From NCBI GenBank assembly GCA_017549365.1, contig JAFYUZ010000020.1, positions 1 to 44,464 on the forward strand: a stretch of 44,464 nucleotides of DNA, written 5' to 3'. The position numbers were made by a program, and so were the translations under genes. Below the pieces are notes generated by a model. The model was not told where the DNA came from. It saw only the letters and a program-made list of their open reading frames with translations, and made no database searches. Below, in pieces: positions 16,642 through 25,672 of the stretch. Within the stretch, counting starts at the first letter, position 1, and the number at the start of each line of letters is the position of its first letter. This DNA comes from Clostridia bacterium. Lineage in GTDB: Bacteria > Bacillota > Clostridia > Oscillospirales > CAG-382.

Positions 16642-17376
16642 ATGACAACAAGCCTTTTTGTTATTATTTCTAAAATAAGATCACTTTTGTGCTTTCTGTC
16701 CCGTTCTGACCGCGGTGCGAACTATGTGAACGGACCCGATACCCTTCCTCCGCCGCTTTCGGCAGAACAGGAGATACAAATACTGTCAAAACTCGGTAAA
16801 AGTCCGACCGATGACAGAAAAATACGTTCACTTCTCGTTGAGAGAAATTTAAGACTTGTGGTTTACATATCAAAAAAGTTTGAAAACACCCACGTGGGGA
16901 TGGAAGATCTTATATCTATAGGAACAATAGGGCTTATGAAAGCCATAAACACCTTTGACCCTTGCAAAAACATAAAGCTTGCCACCTATGCATCAAGATG
17001 TATTGAAAACGAAATACTTATGTATCTGCGAAAAAACTCGCAGGCACGTTGTGAAATTTCGCTGGATGAACCGCTTAACGTAGATTGGGACGGCAACGAG
17101 CTTTTGTTATCCGACATTCTAGGCACTGACGGCGACGAGATCGATAAGGAGATAGAAAGCCGTGAGGAAAAAAGGCTGATCATTTCCGCAGTTAGCAAAC
17201 TGCCCGATCGCGACCGCAGAATAATATGCGAACGCTTCGGCCTTACAAACAACGGCAAAGAAAAGACCCAGAAAGAGGTGGCAGACCTTCTGGGCATTTC
17301 ACAATCGTATATATCAAGGCTTGAAAAGAAGATAATTGAAGACCTGAAAAAAGATATAATATCCTTCTATTCGTGA
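16642..17376 (+). CDS. sigE: Sporulation sigma factor SigE (pro-sigma-E)
   Basis: SigE directs early mother-cell transcription after septation. The 244-residue protein has a hydrophobic pro-sequence (1 to about 30) followed by [17 protein letters not shown], matching the region around the SpoIIGA cleavage site. Region 2 contains [20 protein letters not shown] and [20 protein letters not shown]; region 4 holds the helix-turn-helix [24 protein letters not shown] precedes ATG 16642. The gene overlaps the end of the convergent penicillin-binding protein gene by 10 bases and has no terminator of its own in between. Confidence 0.97.
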   Translation: MTTSLFVIISKIRSLLCFLSRSDRGANYVNGPDTLPPPLSAEQEIQILSKLGKSPTDDRKIRSLLVERNLRLVVYISKKFENTHVGMEDLISIGTIGLMKAINTFDPCKNIKLATYASRCIENEILMYLRKNSQARCEISLDEPLNVDWDGNELLLSDILGTDGDEIDKEIESREEKRLIISAVSKLPDRDRRIICERFGLTNNGKEKTQKEVADLLGISQSYISRLEKKIIEDLKKDIISFYS

Positions 17377-18980
17377 TGTTTTTTATCAATATCACAAATC
17401 GTTTCTGAAATGATCTTAAATATTTCGGACGGGTGGACATTTTGCGTGCCGTTGCCGTCGCATAATACGCAAACGGTGTATTTTGGTGCATCGGCAGGAA
17501 AAAAGCCCGCAAACCACGAGTGTATAACCTCTTTTCCGTCTTTTATCTGCCCACTTTGGGCAGTGGCGGTCTTACCTGCCGCAAAAACGAGATCGCTCTT
17601 TGCCCGATATCCCGTGCCGTCGGATACACATCCCGCAAGCATTTCTGAAAGCTTTTTTACAATTTCTGCATCAAGCACCCGTTTTTTATTGGCAGTGCCG
17701 TAATAAACGGTGTTGTTGTCAACTGCCGTCTTCTTCAAAACGGACGGTTTGTTGTATACCCCTGTGGCGCAGGTAGAAATAATACTTGCCACCTGCACGG
17801 GTGACAAAAGTACCTCGCCCTGACCAACAGACATATTTGCAACCGCACCCTCATCCGAACTTTTCGGAAGAACCCCTTCGGTACAACGAACAAGATTGAT
17901 CGATGAGTACTGTCCTACACCCATATCGCGTGCCAAGGCAACTATTTTTTCGTATCCCAACCTTAAACCAAGATCGATAAAATACGGATTGCAGGAATTG
18001 ACAAAAGCATCGTTCAGATCAACTTTTCCGTGGCCGTAAAGATTATGGCATCTTATCTTCTGTCCGCAAACCTCGATATAGCCTTTACATTCATATTTTT
18101 CGTCGGGGTCAAAATTCGGATCCGAAAGAGCTGCGGCAGAAACGACGGTTTTAAAAACTGACCCGGGTGTATAACCGACAAGGCACCTGTTTACAAGTTC
18201 TCCCCTGTCCGAAGAAAGATACTCGGACAGGTTTTCTTTTTTGTATTGCGGCATAGATACCATGGCAAGAATTTCACCGCTCATGGTATCCTGCACAACA
18301 ACGGCGCCCATATCAAGATTTTCCGCGCATATCTCTTCGACCTCTTTTTGTATATCAAGATCAATTGTCAAAAAAAGTCCGTCGTTATTTGAGTAGCCGT
18401 TATCAATAATTTCCACCTGTGTGCCATCGGCGATTTTTCCCTTTGCATCGGCAACAAATCTTGCAAAAACGTGTGCCGATGAGTATTGGGTAAGAAAATC
18501 CTCGTATGCCTGCATGATACCCGAAACACCCTTTCCGTCGACGTTGCGATAGCCGAGAAGATGACAAAGAACATCGTGTTTTTCGTTGAATTTTGTAAAG
18601 CTTTTAAGGTTTTCATCTGTAACGTTTTCGAAAGTTTCGACAATAAACGGTCTGCCGACAAGGATTTTTTCGAGATAATACGATTGCGAGTTGCAGGATT
18701 GTTCGGATAATTTTTTCGAAAGATCGTAGATCTCATTTTCAGAAAGCCCCGTCGGAGAAACCAGCGTAACATAACCGTTTTCGCAAACGTCGATCGTTTT
18801 GCCGTTTCTGTCGAAAACAAAGCCGTTTCTTTTTGCCACATCAAGCCGTCGGGTATACTGTCCGGACAGCACCTGCGTTGCCGAAGAATGATTTACCGCA
18901 ACCGTGTAAAACCTTGCACCGAGAAACAGCACAGTACAAAGAAACAAAAAATAAATGTATAAAACCCGTTTTTTGTTCAA
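17367..18980 (-). CDS. Class B penicillin-binding protein (transpeptidase) with a KTA active-site motif
   Basis: A D,D-transpeptidase that cross-links peptidoglycan, anchored by one N-terminal membrane segment. In the longest frame (from 19001) a dimerisation domain comes first, then the catalytic domain with TPGSVFK (Ser281, Lys284), SCN (336-338) and GKTATAQSG, where KTA (477-479) stands in place of the usual KTG. TTG at 18980 is preferred because AGAGGTG lies eight bases upstream; this removes seven residues and gives 537. The position beside sigE suggests a sporulation PBP of the SpoVD/PbpI kind, but that is inference. A weak sigma-F-like pair, GTTAA-N14-GAGAATAATA, lies about 30-60 bases upstream of the start. 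Confidence 0.88.
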   Translation of the reverse strand: MNKKRVLYIYFLFLCTVLFLGARFYTVAVNHSSATQVLSGQYTRRLDVAKRNGFVFDRNGKTIDVCENGYVTLVSPTGLSENEIYDLSKKLSEQSCNSQSYYLEKILVGRPFIVETFENVTDENLKSFTKFNEKHDVLCHLLGYRNVDGKGVSGIMQAYEDFLTQYSSAHVFARFVADAKGKIADGTQVEIIDNGYSNNDGLFLTIDLDIQKEVEEICAENLDMGAVVVQDTMSGEILAMVSMPQYKKENLSEYLSSDRGELVNRCLVGYTPGSVFKTVVSAAALSDPNFDPDEKYECKGYIEVCGQKIRCHNLYGHGKVDLNDAFVNSCNPYFIDLGLRLGYEKIVALARDMGVGQYSSINLVRCTEGVLPKSSDEGAVANMSVGQGEVLLSPVQVASIISTCATGVYNKPSVLKKTAVDNNTVYYGTANKKRVLDAEIVKKLSEMLAGCVSDGTGYRAKSDLVFAAGKTATAQSGQIKDGKEVIHSWFAGFFPADAPKYTVCVLCDGNGTQNVHPSEIFKIISETICDIDKKHHE

Positions 18981-19057
18981 TTTGCCAACACCTCTTTTCA
19001 AACAAAAATATTATTCTCTTTTTTTACGATTTTTAACAAAAAAATTCATTGATGTAC

Positions 19058-19086
19058 TTGACGAAAAGTGAGTTTTTTTGTATAAT
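19058..19086 (+). promoter_or_regulatory. Sigma-A-type promoter of the purine operon
   Basis: TTGACG (19058-19063), a 17-base spacer and a perfect TATAAT (19081-19086) lie directly upstream of the riboswitch. Transcription should start near 19093, leaving a leader of about 150 bases. Confidence 0.88.
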
Positions 19087-19100
19087 ATATATTGAAATTT

Positions 19101-19178
19101 AATTGCGACTGCTACTGACGGATAAAAGCGAATAAACGCTATGGAACAGTCTGCAAATTATGCCGACCGTCTGGGCAG
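19101..19178 (+). promoter_or_regulatory. ZTP (pfl) riboswitch aptamer
   Basis: The leader of the purine operon has the pfl-motif features. P1: TTGC-GACTG (19103-19111) pairs with CAGTC-TGCAA (19147-19156). A small hairpin AGCG/CGCT (19127-19140) sits inside it. The strongly conserved 3' element is TGCCGACCGTCTGGGCA (19161-19177), whose TGCC/GGCA stem holds the ligand loop. ZTP riboswitches bind ZMP/ZTP, signals of low 10-formyl-tetrahydrofolate, and switch expression on. The 3' arm shares bases with the terminator that follows. Class assignment is by motif and context. Confidence 0.88.
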
Positions 19179-19227
19179 TTCTATCACCAAAAATCACACG
19201 GATAGAACTACCCATTTTTTTATTTTT
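19173..19227 (+). terminator. Riboswitch-controlled terminator of the purine operon
   Basis: GGGCAGTTCTATC (19173-19185) pairs with GATAGAACTACCC (19201-19213), a 13-bp stem with one mismatch, followed by a T-rich tract to 19227. Its 5' arm includes the last bases of the aptamer, so ligand binding and termination should exclude each other. Confidence 0.88.
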
Positions 19228-19242
19228 TACGGAGGAAAAGCA

Positions 19243-19731
19243 ATGAAAAAAATCGCAATCATCATGGGCAGTGACAGCGACCTGCCAATCGTAACAAAAG
19301 CAACCGATATGCTCAAGAGCCTTGACATTCCCTTTGAGGTACACGTCTATTCGGCACACAGAACACCTGTTGAAGCCCGCGACTTTGCGCTTTCCGCAAG
19401 AGAAAACGGATTTGGTGCAATAATTGCGGCAGCCGGAATGGCCGCGCATCTTGCAGGCGCAATTGCCGCAAACACAACACTTCCCGTTGTCGGCATTCCC
19501 TGCAAATCTTCCAACCTCGACGGAATGGATGCACTTCTTTCAACCGTTCAGATGCCCACAGGCATTCCCGTTGCAACCGTTGCCATAAACGGCGGTGCAA
19601 ACGCCGCTCTGCTCTGTGCGCAGATACTTGCCGTTGAAGACAAGGAACTTGCCGCAAAGCTTGATGCAAAAAGAGCATCCGATGCCGCAAAGGTGCTTGA
19701 AAAGGATGCCGCAATTTCCGCCCAATTTTAA
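19243..19731 (+). CDS. purE: PurE, N5-carboxyaminoimidazole ribonucleotide mutase
   Basis: PurE produces CAIR in purine synthesis. The 162-residue protein has KIAIIMGSDSDLPIV at the start, the motif SAHRTPVEARDFA and GAIIAAAGMAAHLAGAIAAN, all typical of PurE. ATG 19243 follows GGAGG at 19231-19235; longer frames would read through the riboswitch. No purK is found in the operon, so either purK is elsewhere or this is a form that uses AIR and CO2 directly. First gene of a ten-gene purine operon. Confidence 0.96.
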   Translation: MKKIAIIMGSDSDLPIVTKATDMLKSLDIPFEVHVYSAHRTPVEARDFALSARENGFGAIIAAAGMAAHLAGAIAANTTLPVVGIPCKSSNLDGMDALLSTVQMPTGIPVATVAINGGANAALLCAQILAVEDKELAAKLDAKRASDAAKVLEKDAAISAQF

Positions 19732-19767
19732 GTAAAATATTTTTGATATAAAAAGGAGAAAAAAATC

Positions 19768-20454
19768 ATGGAAAAGAAGCTTGTCTACACAGGAAAAACA
19801 AAAGACGTTTTCGCACTCGACAACGGAAACTACCTTCTCAAGTTTAAGGACGATTGCACCGGCAAGGACGGCGTTTTCGATCCCGGTGAAAACTCTGTCG
19901 GTCTCACCATCGACGGCGTTGGCGACGTTAATCTCCGCATGTCCATCTATTTCTTCGAAAAAGTAAACGCAGCAGGCATTCGCACTCACTATGTAAGCGC
20001 CGATCTTGCAAACACAACAATGGAAGTTCTCCCCGCAAAAGTTTTTGGCAAGGGACTTGAAGTTATCTGCCGCCACAAGGCTGTCGGAAGCTTCTACCGC
20101 CGTTACAGCGATTATATTGAAGAAGGTGCTGACCTTCCCGCATACGTTGAAATGACATTTAAGAACGACGAAAAGGGCGATCCCCTTGTTACAAAGGACG
20201 GCCTTGTTGACCTTCACGTTATGACAGAACAGCAGTATGACGACATGAAGGCAATGACACAGAAGATCACACAGATCGTTGCTGACGATCTTCTTGAAAA
20301 AGGTCTTGTACTTTACGACATCAAATTTGAATTCGGTTACGATCCCGATGGAAACGTAATGCTTATCGACGAGATCGCATCGGGCAATATGCGCGTTTAC
20401 AAGAACGGCGAATATATCGATCCCATGACTCTCTCCGAACTTTTCTTTGCATAA
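19768..20454 (+). CDS. purC: PurC, SAICAR synthetase
   Basis: PurC joins aspartate to CAIR with ATP. The 228-residue protein begins [17 protein letters not shown], then [10 protein letters not shown], and has [27 protein letters not shown] and [28 protein letters not shown], all matching the family. The usual LIDEI(S/L)TPDS segment is replaced by [20 protein letters not shown], a variant of the short Firmicute type. AAAGGAG lies before ATG 19768. It stands between purE and purF in the riboswitch-controlled operon. Confidence 0.95.
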   Translation: MEKKLVYTGKTKDVFALDNGNYLLKFKDDCTGKDGVFDPGENSVGLTIDGVGDVNLRMSIYFFEKVNAAGIRTHYVSADLANTTMEVLPAKVFGKGLEVICRHKAVGSFYRRYSDYIEEGADLPAYVEMTFKNDEKGDPLVTKDGLVDLHVMTEQQYDDMKAMTQKITQIVADDLLEKGLVLYDIKFEFGYDPDGNVMLIDEIASGNMRVYKNGEYIDPMTLSELFFA

Positions 20455-20490
20455 TCCCGGTTACACAGACATTTTTCACAGGAGGACAAT

Positions 20491-21918
20491 ATGGGAGGAT
20501 TTTTTGGAATCGCTTCAAAAAATGACTGTATGCACGAGGTCTTCTTCGGTGCCGATTATCATTCTCACCTTGGCACACGCCGTGGCGGTATTGCTGCATA
20601 CGACAAGGATCTCGGTCTGCAAAGAGTTATCCACAATATCGAAAAATCTCCTTTTCGAACAAAATTCGAGCACGTATTTGAAGAAATGTACGGCACGTCT
20701 GCCATTGGTTGCATCAGCGACAGCGATCCACAGCCCCTTCTTATACGCTCAAATCTCGGCACTTATGCCATCTGCACCATCGGTATCATAAACAACAGCG
20801 AAGACCTTATTGATCGCTACCTTTCTTTCAGCGGCGGACACTTTGATGCAATGACAGGCGGAAAAGTAAATACGACCGAGCTTGTTGCCGCCCTTATCAA
20901 TCAAAAAAGCAATTTCATCGAAGGTATAACCTTTGCACAGAAAGAGATCGAGGGCACCTGCTCAATTCTTATTCTCAAAGAGGACGGCAGCATTATAGCG
21001 GCAAGAGACAGACTCGGACGCCTCCCCGTTCTTGTAGGAAAGAACGATAACGGATACTGCGTTTCTTTTGAATCCTATGCGTATCAAAAGCTTGGATTCG
21101 AAGACCATCTCGAGCTTGGCCCCGGCGAAATAGTCGGCTTTACCGCCGAAACTTTTGCCCGTCTTTCGGCACCGGGAAAGAAAATGCGTATTTGCGCTTT
21201 TCTGTGGTCATACTTCGGATATCCGCCTTCAACCTACGAGGGTGTTAACGTTGAATGTATGAGATACCGCAACGGCGCCATTATGGCAAAAAACGATATA
21301 AGCGCCGGAAAAATGACAGACATCGATTATGTTTGCGGTGTTCCCGATTCGGGCACTCCCCACGCCATCGGCTATTCGGGTGCATGCGAAGTTCCCTTTG
21401 CGCGTCCGTTTATCAAGTACACCCCCACCTGGACCAGAAGCTTTATGCCGTCCAATAAATTTGACAGCAAAACCATCGCAAAAATGAAGATGATCCCCGT
21501 TCACGACCTTATAAAGGACAAAAAGCTTCTCTTTGTAGACGACTCGATCGTCAGAGGAACACAGCTTAAAGAAACGGTCGATTTTCTTTACGAAAACGGT
21601 GCCAAAGAAGTGCATATGCGCTCTGCCTGCCCTCCTATAATGTACGGTTGCAAATATCTCAACTTTACACGCAGAACAAGCGACATGGACCTTGTCGCTC
21701 GCAGAGTTATTTTGGAACTTGAAGGTGAAGAAGGATTTAATCACATCGAAGAATACAGCGATGCATCGACAGAGCGCGGCAAGAAGCTCAGAGCCGCAAT
21801 CTGCGAAAAGCTTAATTTTGCGTCGTTGGAATTCCAGACTCTTGAGGGTATCATCGAAGCCATCGGTCTTCCCGAAGATCAGCTCTGTACCTATTGCTGG
21901 AACGGCAAGGGCGAATAA
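20491..21918 (+). CDS. purF: PurF-like amidophosphoribosyltransferase lacking the glutaminase nucleophile
   Basis: PurF makes phosphoribosylamine from PRPP, normally with ammonia cut from glutamine by an N-terminal Cys. This 475-residue homologue starts MGGFFGIASK where active enzymes read (M)CGIFGI, so Cys1 is Gly. Other glutaminase residues also differ: the HNGN-type loop is IGIINNSE (97-104) and the RYSTxG-type loop is IGCISDSD. The phosphoribosyltransferase half is intact, with LLFVDDSIVRGTQ (346-358), and so are four Cys (235, 380 or 387, 466, 469) like the [4Fe-4S] ligands of Bacillus PurF. AGGAGG precedes ATG 20491 and no upstream start supplies Cys. It may use free ammonia or a partner glutaminase. 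Confidence 0.9.
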   Translation: MGGFFGIASKNDCMHEVFFGADYHSHLGTRRGGIAAYDKDLGLQRVIHNIEKSPFRTKFEHVFEEMYGTSAIGCISDSDPQPLLIRSNLGTYAICTIGIINNSEDLIDRYLSFSGGHFDAMTGGKVNTTELVAALINQKSNFIEGITFAQKEIEGTCSILILKEDGSIIAARDRLGRLPVLVGKNDNGYCVSFESYAYQKLGFEDHLELGPGEIVGFTAETFARLSAPGKKMRICAFLWSYFGYPPSTYEGVNVECMRYRNGAIMAKNDISAGKMTDIDYVCGVPDSGTPHAIGYSGACEVPFARPFIKYTPTWTRSFMPSNKFDSKTIAKMKMIPVHDLIKDKKLLFVDDSIVRGTQLKETVDFLYENGAKEVHMRSACPPIMYGCKYLNFTRRTSDMDLVARRVILELEGEEGFNHIEEYSDASTERGKKLRAAICEKLNFASLEFQTLEGIIEAIGLPEDQLCTYCWNGKGE

Positions 21919-21953
21919 CGGGAACTTGAAAATAACGAAAGGAAATTTTTAAC

Positions 21954-22997
21954 ATGAATACAATCTCCAAATCTGACAGCTACGCAGCAGCCGGCGTTGA
22001 TATTACCGCCGGCTACAAAGCAGTTGAACTTATGAAAAAGCACATTGCAAGAACCGTTACCGAAGGATGCATTTCGGGCATCGGCGGTTTTGGCGGTCTT
22101 TTCGAGCTTGACCTTCGCGGAATCACAAAGCCCGTTCTTGTCAGCGGCACAGACGGCGTTGGTACAAAGCTTAAGCTTGCTTTTCTTATGGACAAGCACG
22201 ACACTGTCGGTATTGACTGTGTTGCCATGTGTGTAAACGACATCATCTGCTCGGGCGCACGTCCCCTTTTCTTCCTCGACTATATCGCTTGCGGAAAGAA
22301 CTTCCCCGAGCGTATTGCAAGCATCGTTTCGGGCGTTGCCGAAGGTTGCGTAATGTCGGGTGCCGCACTTATCGGCGGCGAAACCGCAGAAATGCCCGGT
22401 TTCTATCCCGAAGACGAATATGACCTTGCCGGTTTCTCGGTTGGCGTTGTGGACAAGGACAAGATCCTTGACAATTCCAAGATCTGCGCAGGTGACGTTA
22501 TCATCGCTCTCCCCTCCAGCGGCGTTCATTCCAACGGATTTTCTCTTGTAAGAAAAGTTTTTGACGTTGAAAAGGCAGATATCAAGTCTCCCGTTGCCGA
22601 ACTTTCGGGCAAGTCTATCGGAGAAACTCTTCTTACTCCCACCAAAATATATGTAAAGCCCATGCTCGCTCTCTTTGACGAGATCACAGTAAAGGGTGTT
22701 TCGCACATTACAGGCGGCGGTTTCTTTGAAAACATTCCCAGAAGCCTTCCCGCAGGTTTTGGTGCTTCCATCTGCAAAAAAGACATTCGTGTTCTTCCCA
22801 TCTTCGATCTTATTGCAAAAGCAGGAAACGTTCCCGAACGCGACATGTTCAACACATACAACATGGGTGTCGGCATGAGCATCACTGTTGACAAGAACGA
22901 TGCAGACAAGGCTCTTGAAATTCTCCGTGCCAACGGCGAAGATGCTTACATCGTCGGCGAAGTTATCAAGTCTGACGAAGCTTGCATCATCAAGTAA
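21954..22997 (+). CDS. purM: PurM, AIR synthetase
   Basis: PurM closes the imidazole ring, converting FGAM to AIR with ATP. The 347-residue protein has [20 protein letters not shown] at the N-terminus, [45 protein letters not shown] and [18 protein letters not shown], all standard PurM motifs. AGGAAA lies before ATG 21954. It follows purF by 35 bases and precedes purN by 18, in the usual order purF-purM-purN. Confidence 0.97.
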   Translation: MNTISKSDSYAAAGVDITAGYKAVELMKKHIARTVTEGCISGIGGFGGLFELDLRGITKPVLVSGTDGVGTKLKLAFLMDKHDTVGIDCVAMCVNDIICSGARPLFFLDYIACGKNFPERIASIVSGVAEGCVMSGAALIGGETAEMPGFYPEDEYDLAGFSVGVVDKDKILDNSKICAGDVIIALPSSGVHSNGFSLVRKVFDVEKADIKSPVAELSGKSIGETLLTPTKIYVKPMLALFDEITVKGVSHITGGGFFENIPRSLPAGFGASICKKDIRVLPIFDLIAKAGNVPERDMFNTYNMGVGMSITVDKNDADKALEILRANGEDAYIVGEVIKSDEACIIK

Positions 22998-23015
22998 TAA
23001 AGGAACGGTATTGAA

Positions 23016-23633
23016 ATGAAAACAGCAAACATTGCCGTTCTCGTTTCGGGCGGCGGCACGAATCTTCAGGCACTTATCGATGCGCAGAAAAGCGGAATCA
23101 TAAAAAGCGGCAGGATTTCTCTTGTTGTTTCGTCAAATCCCGGTGCCTACGCTCTTACAAGAGCGCAGAACGCCGGCATTGCAACAGCTGTGGTTTCCAA
23201 AAAAGAATGCGCCACAAAAGAAGATTTTGAAGCAAAAATAATAGATGCTCTTGAAAACGCAAAGACAGACATCATCGTTCTTGCAGGTTTTATGTGCATC
23301 CTCAGCGAGAATTTTACAAAAAAATACGCTGACCGCATAATCAACGTTCATCCCTCACTCATCCCCTCCTTCTGCGGCGAAGGTTTTTATGGTCTTCACG
23401 TGCACGAGGCGGCCCTCGGCTATGGTGTTAAGGTGACGGGTGCTACCGTTCATTTTGTAAACGAGATTCCCGACGGCGGAAAGATCATTCTTCAGAAAGC
23501 CGTTGACATTCTCGAAGGAGACACCCCCGAAGTTCTCCAAAAGAGAGTGATGGAACAGGCAGAGTGGATCATTCTGCCAAAGGCATGCGAGCTTGTGTGT
23601 GCCGATATAATCAAAAACAAATCGGAGGAATAA
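23016..23633 (+). CDS. purN: PurN, GAR formyltransferase
   Basis: PurN transfers a formyl group from 10-formyl-tetrahydrofolate to GAR. The 205-residue protein has IAVLVSGGGTNLQALIDA at the start, IINVHPSLIPSFCGEGFYG with the catalytic His, and VKVTGATVHFVNEIPDGG. It uses the same folate cofactor that the ZTP riboswitch reports on and that Fhs, last in the operon, supplies. Only four bases separate it from the next gene. Confidence 0.97.
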   Translation: MKTANIAVLVSGGGTNLQALIDAQKSGIIKSGRISLVVSSNPGAYALTRAQNAGIATAVVSKKECATKEDFEAKIIDALENAKTDIIVLAGFMCILSENFTKKYADRIINVHPSLIPSFCGEGFYGLHVHEAALGYGVKVTGATVHFVNEIPDGGKIILQKAVDILEGDTPEVLQKRVMEQAEWIILPKACELVCADIIKNKSEE

Positions 23634-23637
23634 CATA

Positions 23638-24405
23638 ATGGCTTTATTTGATCTTGCAAAATTGCTTTCCGAAAACACATACCCCGGCAGAGGTATCGTG
23701 ATCGGCATGTCCGCCGACGGAAAAAGCGCCATGATCGCATACTTTATCATGGGACGCAGCGAAAACAGCCGCAACAGAATTTTTGAAAGATTTGACGGCG
23801 GTATGAGAACCAAGGCTTTTGACGAATCAAAGCTTTCGGATCCCAGCCTTATCATCTACAATCCTTACCTTTCTCTCCCCTGCGGTGACATTATCACCAA
23901 CGGAGACCAGACAGACACTGTTTTCAACTATATAAAAGAACACGGCGAAGATGGTTTTTCGTTTGAAAAATCTCTCCACACCCGCGAATTTGAGCCCGAT
24001 GCTCCCAACTTTACTCCCAGAATTTCGGGTATTCTCTATTACGCACCCAACACTTTCCACTACAAACTTTCTATTCTTAAGAGCAGCAACGGAAATCCCG
24101 ATGTTTGCAACAGATATTTTTACAGTTACAGCCCCCTTGCAGGTATCGGACACTTTATCCACACCTACAAGTGCGACGGCAACCCAATTCCCTCTTTCTA
24201 CGGCGAACCCGAAGAAGTATCTCTTCCCAACACAGCGCGCGAGCTTGCTGACCTTGTCTGGGAAAACCTCAACGAGAACAACAAGGTTTCCCTTTTCGTC
24301 CGTCAGGTACCACTTGATGGTTCGGAGCCCACAGAAATAATCATCAACAAAAACGAATTTGATTGCAACAGCAACGATGGCTGGTCGGCAATATACCGTC
24401 CTTAA
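23638..24405 (+). CDS. purO: PurO-like IMP cyclohydrolase
   Basis: A 255-residue protein resembling archaeal-type IMP cyclohydrolase (PurO, COG3363), which closes FAICAR to IMP. Recognisable stretches are TYPGRGIVIGMSADGKSAMI, SRNRIFERFDGG, IIYNPYLSL and ITNGDQTDTV, which follow the PurO pattern of a GR-x-IxIG start and an NG-x-x-TD segment. Context supports it strongly: the next gene is a stand-alone AICAR transformylase with no cyclohydrolase domain, so the last step must come from another protein. It follows purN by four bases. The family similarity is moderate by eye, so the symbol rests partly on context. Confidence 0.82.
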   Translation: MALFDLAKLLSENTYPGRGIVIGMSADGKSAMIAYFIMGRSENSRNRIFERFDGGMRTKAFDESKLSDPSLIIYNPYLSLPCGDIITNGDQTDTVFNYIKEHGEDGFSFEKSLHTREFEPDAPNFTPRISGILYYAPNTFHYKLSILKSSNGNPDVCNRYFYSYSPLAGIGHFIHTYKCDGNPIPSFYGEPEEVSLPNTARELADLVWENLNENNKVSLFVRQVPLDGSEPTEIIINKNEFDCNSNDGWSAIYRP

Positions 24406-24444
24406 TAACAAACAGAAACTTTGTATACTGAAAGGGAACACATA

Positions 24445-25629
24445 ATGAAAGAATTCGAACTTAAATACGGTTGTAACCCCAACCAGAAACCCTCGAAAAT
24501 ATATATGCACGACGGAAGCGAGCTTCCGATCGAGATTCTCAACGGCAGACCCGGTTACATCAATTTTCTTGATGCATTCAACTCGTGGCAGCTTGTAAAA
24601 GAGCTTAAGGAAATCCTCGGCGTACCCGCGGCGGCTTCTTTTAAGCACGTAAGCCCTACTTCCGCTGCCATTGGCACAATTCTTCCCGAAAAGCTTAAAA
24701 AGGCTTGCTTTGTTGACGATATTGCAGACCTTGATTCTTCTCCCCTTGCCTGCGCATACGCAAGAGCGCGCGGCACAGACAGAATGTGCTCGTTTGGCGA
24801 CTGGGTTGCTCTTTCGGACGAATGTGATGCCATTACCGCAACTCTTCTGAAAAGAGAAGTATCCGACGGCGTTATTGCCCCCGGTTACACCCCCGAAGCT
24901 CTTGAGATCCTCAAGACAAAGAAGAAGGGCGCATACAACATTGTAAAGATCGATCCCGATTTCGTTCCTGCCCAGATCGAACGCAAGCAGGTTTTCGGTA
25001 TCACCTTTGAACAGGGCAGAAACAATTTCAGAATCGACAGAGACCTTCTCACAAACGTCGTTACCGAAAACAAAAATCTCCCCGAAGAAGCGATCCGCGA
25101 CCTTATTATCGCCCTCATCACCCTCAAGTACACCCAGTCCAACTCTGTATGCTATGCGGTTGACGGTCAGGCGATCGGCGTTGGCGCAGGCCAGCAGTCG
25201 AGAATCCACTGCACACGTCTTGCCGGCACAAAGGCAGACACATGGCAGTTGAGACAGCACGAAAAAGTTCTTGCGCTTCCTTTCCTTCCCACACTCGGCA
25301 GAGCAGACCGCGACAACGTTGTTGACGGATACATCAACAAAAACGAAGAAGATGTTTGCGCAGACGGTATCTGGCAGAAATACTTTACACACCAGCCCGA
25401 AAGACTTACCGACGAAGAAGCAAAAGAATATCTTGCTTCCATCAGCGGTGTTTCTGTCGGTTCGGATGCTTTCTTCCCCTTCGGTGACAACATTGAACGC
25501 GCAAAAAAGAGCGGTGTTTCGTACATTGCAGAGCCTGGCGGATCGATAAGAGACGACCTTGTAATCGAAGCCTGCAACAAATACGGCATTGCCATGGCGT
25601 TTACAGGAATGCGCCTTTTCCACCACTGA
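24445..25629 (+). CDS. purH: Stand-alone AICAR transformylase (PurH C-terminal domain only)
   Basis: This 394-residue protein formylates AICAR with 10-formyl-tetrahydrofolate. It corresponds to the transformylase half of bifunctional PurH: LKYGCNPNQKPSKIY at the start, the catalytic pair Lys67-His68 in AAASFKHVSPTSAA, SNSVCYAVDGQAIGVGAGQQ, and the ending FTGMRLFHH. There is no MGS-like cyclohydrolase domain at the N-terminus; the upstream PurO-like gene supplies that activity. ATG 24445 follows AAAGGGA; an in-frame TTG at 24421 lacks a ribosome binding site. Confidence 0.94.
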   Translation: MKEFELKYGCNPNQKPSKIYMHDGSELPIEILNGRPGYINFLDAFNSWQLVKELKEILGVPAAASFKHVSPTSAAIGTILPEKLKKACFVDDIADLDSSPLACAYARARGTDRMCSFGDWVALSDECDAITATLLKREVSDGVIAPGYTPEALEILKTKKKGAYNIVKIDPDFVPAQIERKQVFGITFEQGRNNFRIDRDLLTNVVTENKNLPEEAIRDLIIALITLKYTQSNSVCYAVDGQAIGVGAGQQSRIHCTRLAGTKADTWQLRQHEKVLALPFLPTLGRADRDNVVDGYINKNEEDVCADGIWQKYFTHQPERLTDEEAKEYLASISGVSVGSDAFFPFGDNIERAKKSGVSYIAEPGGSIRDDLVIEACNKYGIAMAFTGMRLFHH

Positions 25630-25672
25630 TAAAGCTTATTTTCTATAAAAATCATATTTCAAGGAAGATATA

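Noticed and set aside
19093..19243. Purine (guanine or adenine) riboswitch
   Set aside because: The conserved loop sequences of the purine aptamer are absent, whereas the pfl-type 3' element and P1 stem are present.
23827..25626. A 599-codon minus-strand open frame over purO and purH
   Set aside because: It mirrors two well-supported purine genes, has no ribosome binding site or recognisable domain, and is rich in Cys, Val and Phe as expected from the opposite strand of this codon usage.
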